6,399 nucleotides of DNA from Alkalibaculum bacchi (GTDB taxonomy: Bacteria; Bacillota; Clostridia; Eubacteriales; Alkalibacteraceae), in NCBI RefSeq assembly GCF_937875145.1, contig NZ_CALNCS010000210.1, positions 1 through 6,399 of the forward strand, written 5' to 3'. A program made the position numbers and the translations under genes. The notes beneath the pieces are model-generated. The model saw only the letters and a program-made list of their open reading frames with translations, had not been told where the DNA came from and made no database searches. Shown here in pieces: positions 6,062-6,399 of this stretch (its first letter is position 1; each line of letters starts with the position of its first letter).

Positions 6062-6091
6062 TTATTCGCTGTTGAGTCGTTAAATTCCTTC
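6062..6091 (-). promoter_or_regulatory. Candidate sigma-H promoter for the dgt-yqxD-dnaG-sigA operon
   Basis: Minus strand GAAGGAATT (6083-6091), 12 bases, then AGCGAATAA (6062-6070). This meets every constrained position of the Bacillus sigma-H consensus RnAGGAwWW-N11/12-RnnGAATwW. Transcription would start near 6055 and leave a leader of about 120 bases before dgt. In B. subtilis a sigma-H promoter also feeds sigA, although that one lies inside dnaG. The match is seen in the sequence; its use is inferred. Confidence 0.55.
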
Positions 6092-6146
6092 TTTTTAATG
6101 AGAATTTTTTTTATAGGTGAACAAATATGTAACTTGCGTCGCAGTG

Positions 6147-6174
6147 CACGATAAACATGGAACAATGAATCGTG
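6147..6174. repeat. Interrupted inverted repeat upstream of the dgt promoter
   Basis: CACGAT (6147-6152) and ATCGTG (6169-6174) form a 6-bp dyad. An inner CAT/ATG pair (6156-6158 and 6165-6167) is offset by two bases. It lies between the terminator of the upstream gene and the sigma-H-like promoter. It could be an operator or a small hairpin, or chance. Confidence 0.25.
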
Positions 6175-6192
6175 AATTTCGCTTTCCATTAA

Positions 6193-6233
6193 AATACAAG
6201 AAAAACACGGCTACACCGTGCTTCTCTTGTATT
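6193..6233 (-). terminator. Long hairpin terminator after the FeoB-associated gene, near-symmetrical
   Basis: An 18-bp stem (6193-6210 with 6216-6233, two G-U pairs in minus-strand RNA) has a five-base loop, beginning five bases after the stop codon. The GC-rich top of the stem (GCACGG/CCGTGT) is followed on the minus strand by UUUUCUUGUAUUUU, which serves as the U tract. It separates this gene's transcript from the dgt operon. Confidence 0.85.
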
Positions 6234-6238
6234 CAAGT

Positions 6239-6385
6239 TTATTTACTGCTACAACCGTGACAGCTATTTTGAGATTTGTTTGATGGGCAACCTGCGCAAC
6301 CACCCTTTTGTTTTTCTTTATATACATATCGTCCTGCAAAGATTACTACTAGTGTGAGAATGGCAATAATAACGATATTAGCCAT
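6239..6385 (-). CDS. FeoB-associated Cys-rich membrane protein
   Basis: A 48-residue protein with one N-terminal membrane segment, MANIVIIAILTLVVIFAGRY (1-20), then a short basic stretch (VYKEKQKGG). The Cys-rich tail has Cys30, Cys33, Cys42 and Cys45 arranged as CAGC and CHGC. This architecture matches the FeoB-associated Cys-rich membrane protein family, whose members usually follow the ferrous iron transporter gene feoB and are thought to help metal handling at the membrane. The four cysteines could form one metal site, perhaps facing the cytoplasm. The ATG start gives the usual family N-terminus. No stop lies between it and the window edge, so a few upstream residues cannot be excluded. 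The upstream neighbour, expected to be feoB or another feo gene, is outside the window. A strong terminator follows directly. Confidence 0.88.
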   Translation of the reverse strand: MANIVIIAILTLVVIFAGRYVYKEKQKGGCAGCPSNKSQNSCHGCSSK

Positions 6386-6399
6386 ATTTGATGCTATCC

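Noticed and set aside
6114..6133. A plus-strand AGGTGA followed by ATG-TAA, resembling a start-stop element.
   Set aside because: There is no plus-strand gene downstream and a two-codon frame in AT-rich DNA is expected by chance.

Overview
This window looks chromosomal, from a low-GC, probably spore-forming Firmicute of class Clostridia. The evidence is the AT-rich sequence, the gene order dgt - UPF0178 - dnaG - sigA followed downstream by trmK - Nif3-like, clostridial-style protein sequences and strong GGAGG-type ribosome sites. The genus cannot be fixed from the sequence alone. Every supported gene lies on the minus strand, so transcription runs from the high coordinates to the low ones.

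Layout in transcription order: (1) 6239-6385, a 48-residue FeoB-associated Cys-rich membrane protein, closed by an 18-bp hairpin at 6193-6233. (2) 5937-6192, a regulatory gap holding a strong match to the sigma-H promoter consensus (6062-6091) and an AT-rich leader. (3) 1539-5936, a tight four-gene operon: dGTPase (dgt), a UPF0178 NYN/PIN-like protein (yqxD/yaiI), DNA primase (dnaG) and the primary sigma factor (sigA). The gaps are 18-38 bases and the operon ends at an intrinsic terminator (1501-1532). (4) 1285-1359, a single tRNA-Asn(GUU) with its own consensus promoter (1373-1400) and a terminator hairpin (1241-1270). (5) About 984-1240, a palindrome-rich block without a convincing gene, possibly an intergenic repeat. 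(6) An extended -10 promoter (957-965) driving trmK (177-866), which overlaps by 10 bases a Nif3-like gene running off the left edge.

Functionally, the central operon is the Gram-positive version of the macromolecular synthesis operon. It joins priming of replication (DnaG), global transcription (SigA) and dNTP hydrolysis (Dgt) with a poorly understood nuclease-like protein. Three of its four genes appear to use non-ATG starts. The sigma-H-like promoter would connect it to the transition to stationary phase and sporulation. The rest of the window is conserved housekeeping. I see no defence system, prophage, transposase or CRISPR array; the least explained stretch is the 984-1240 block.
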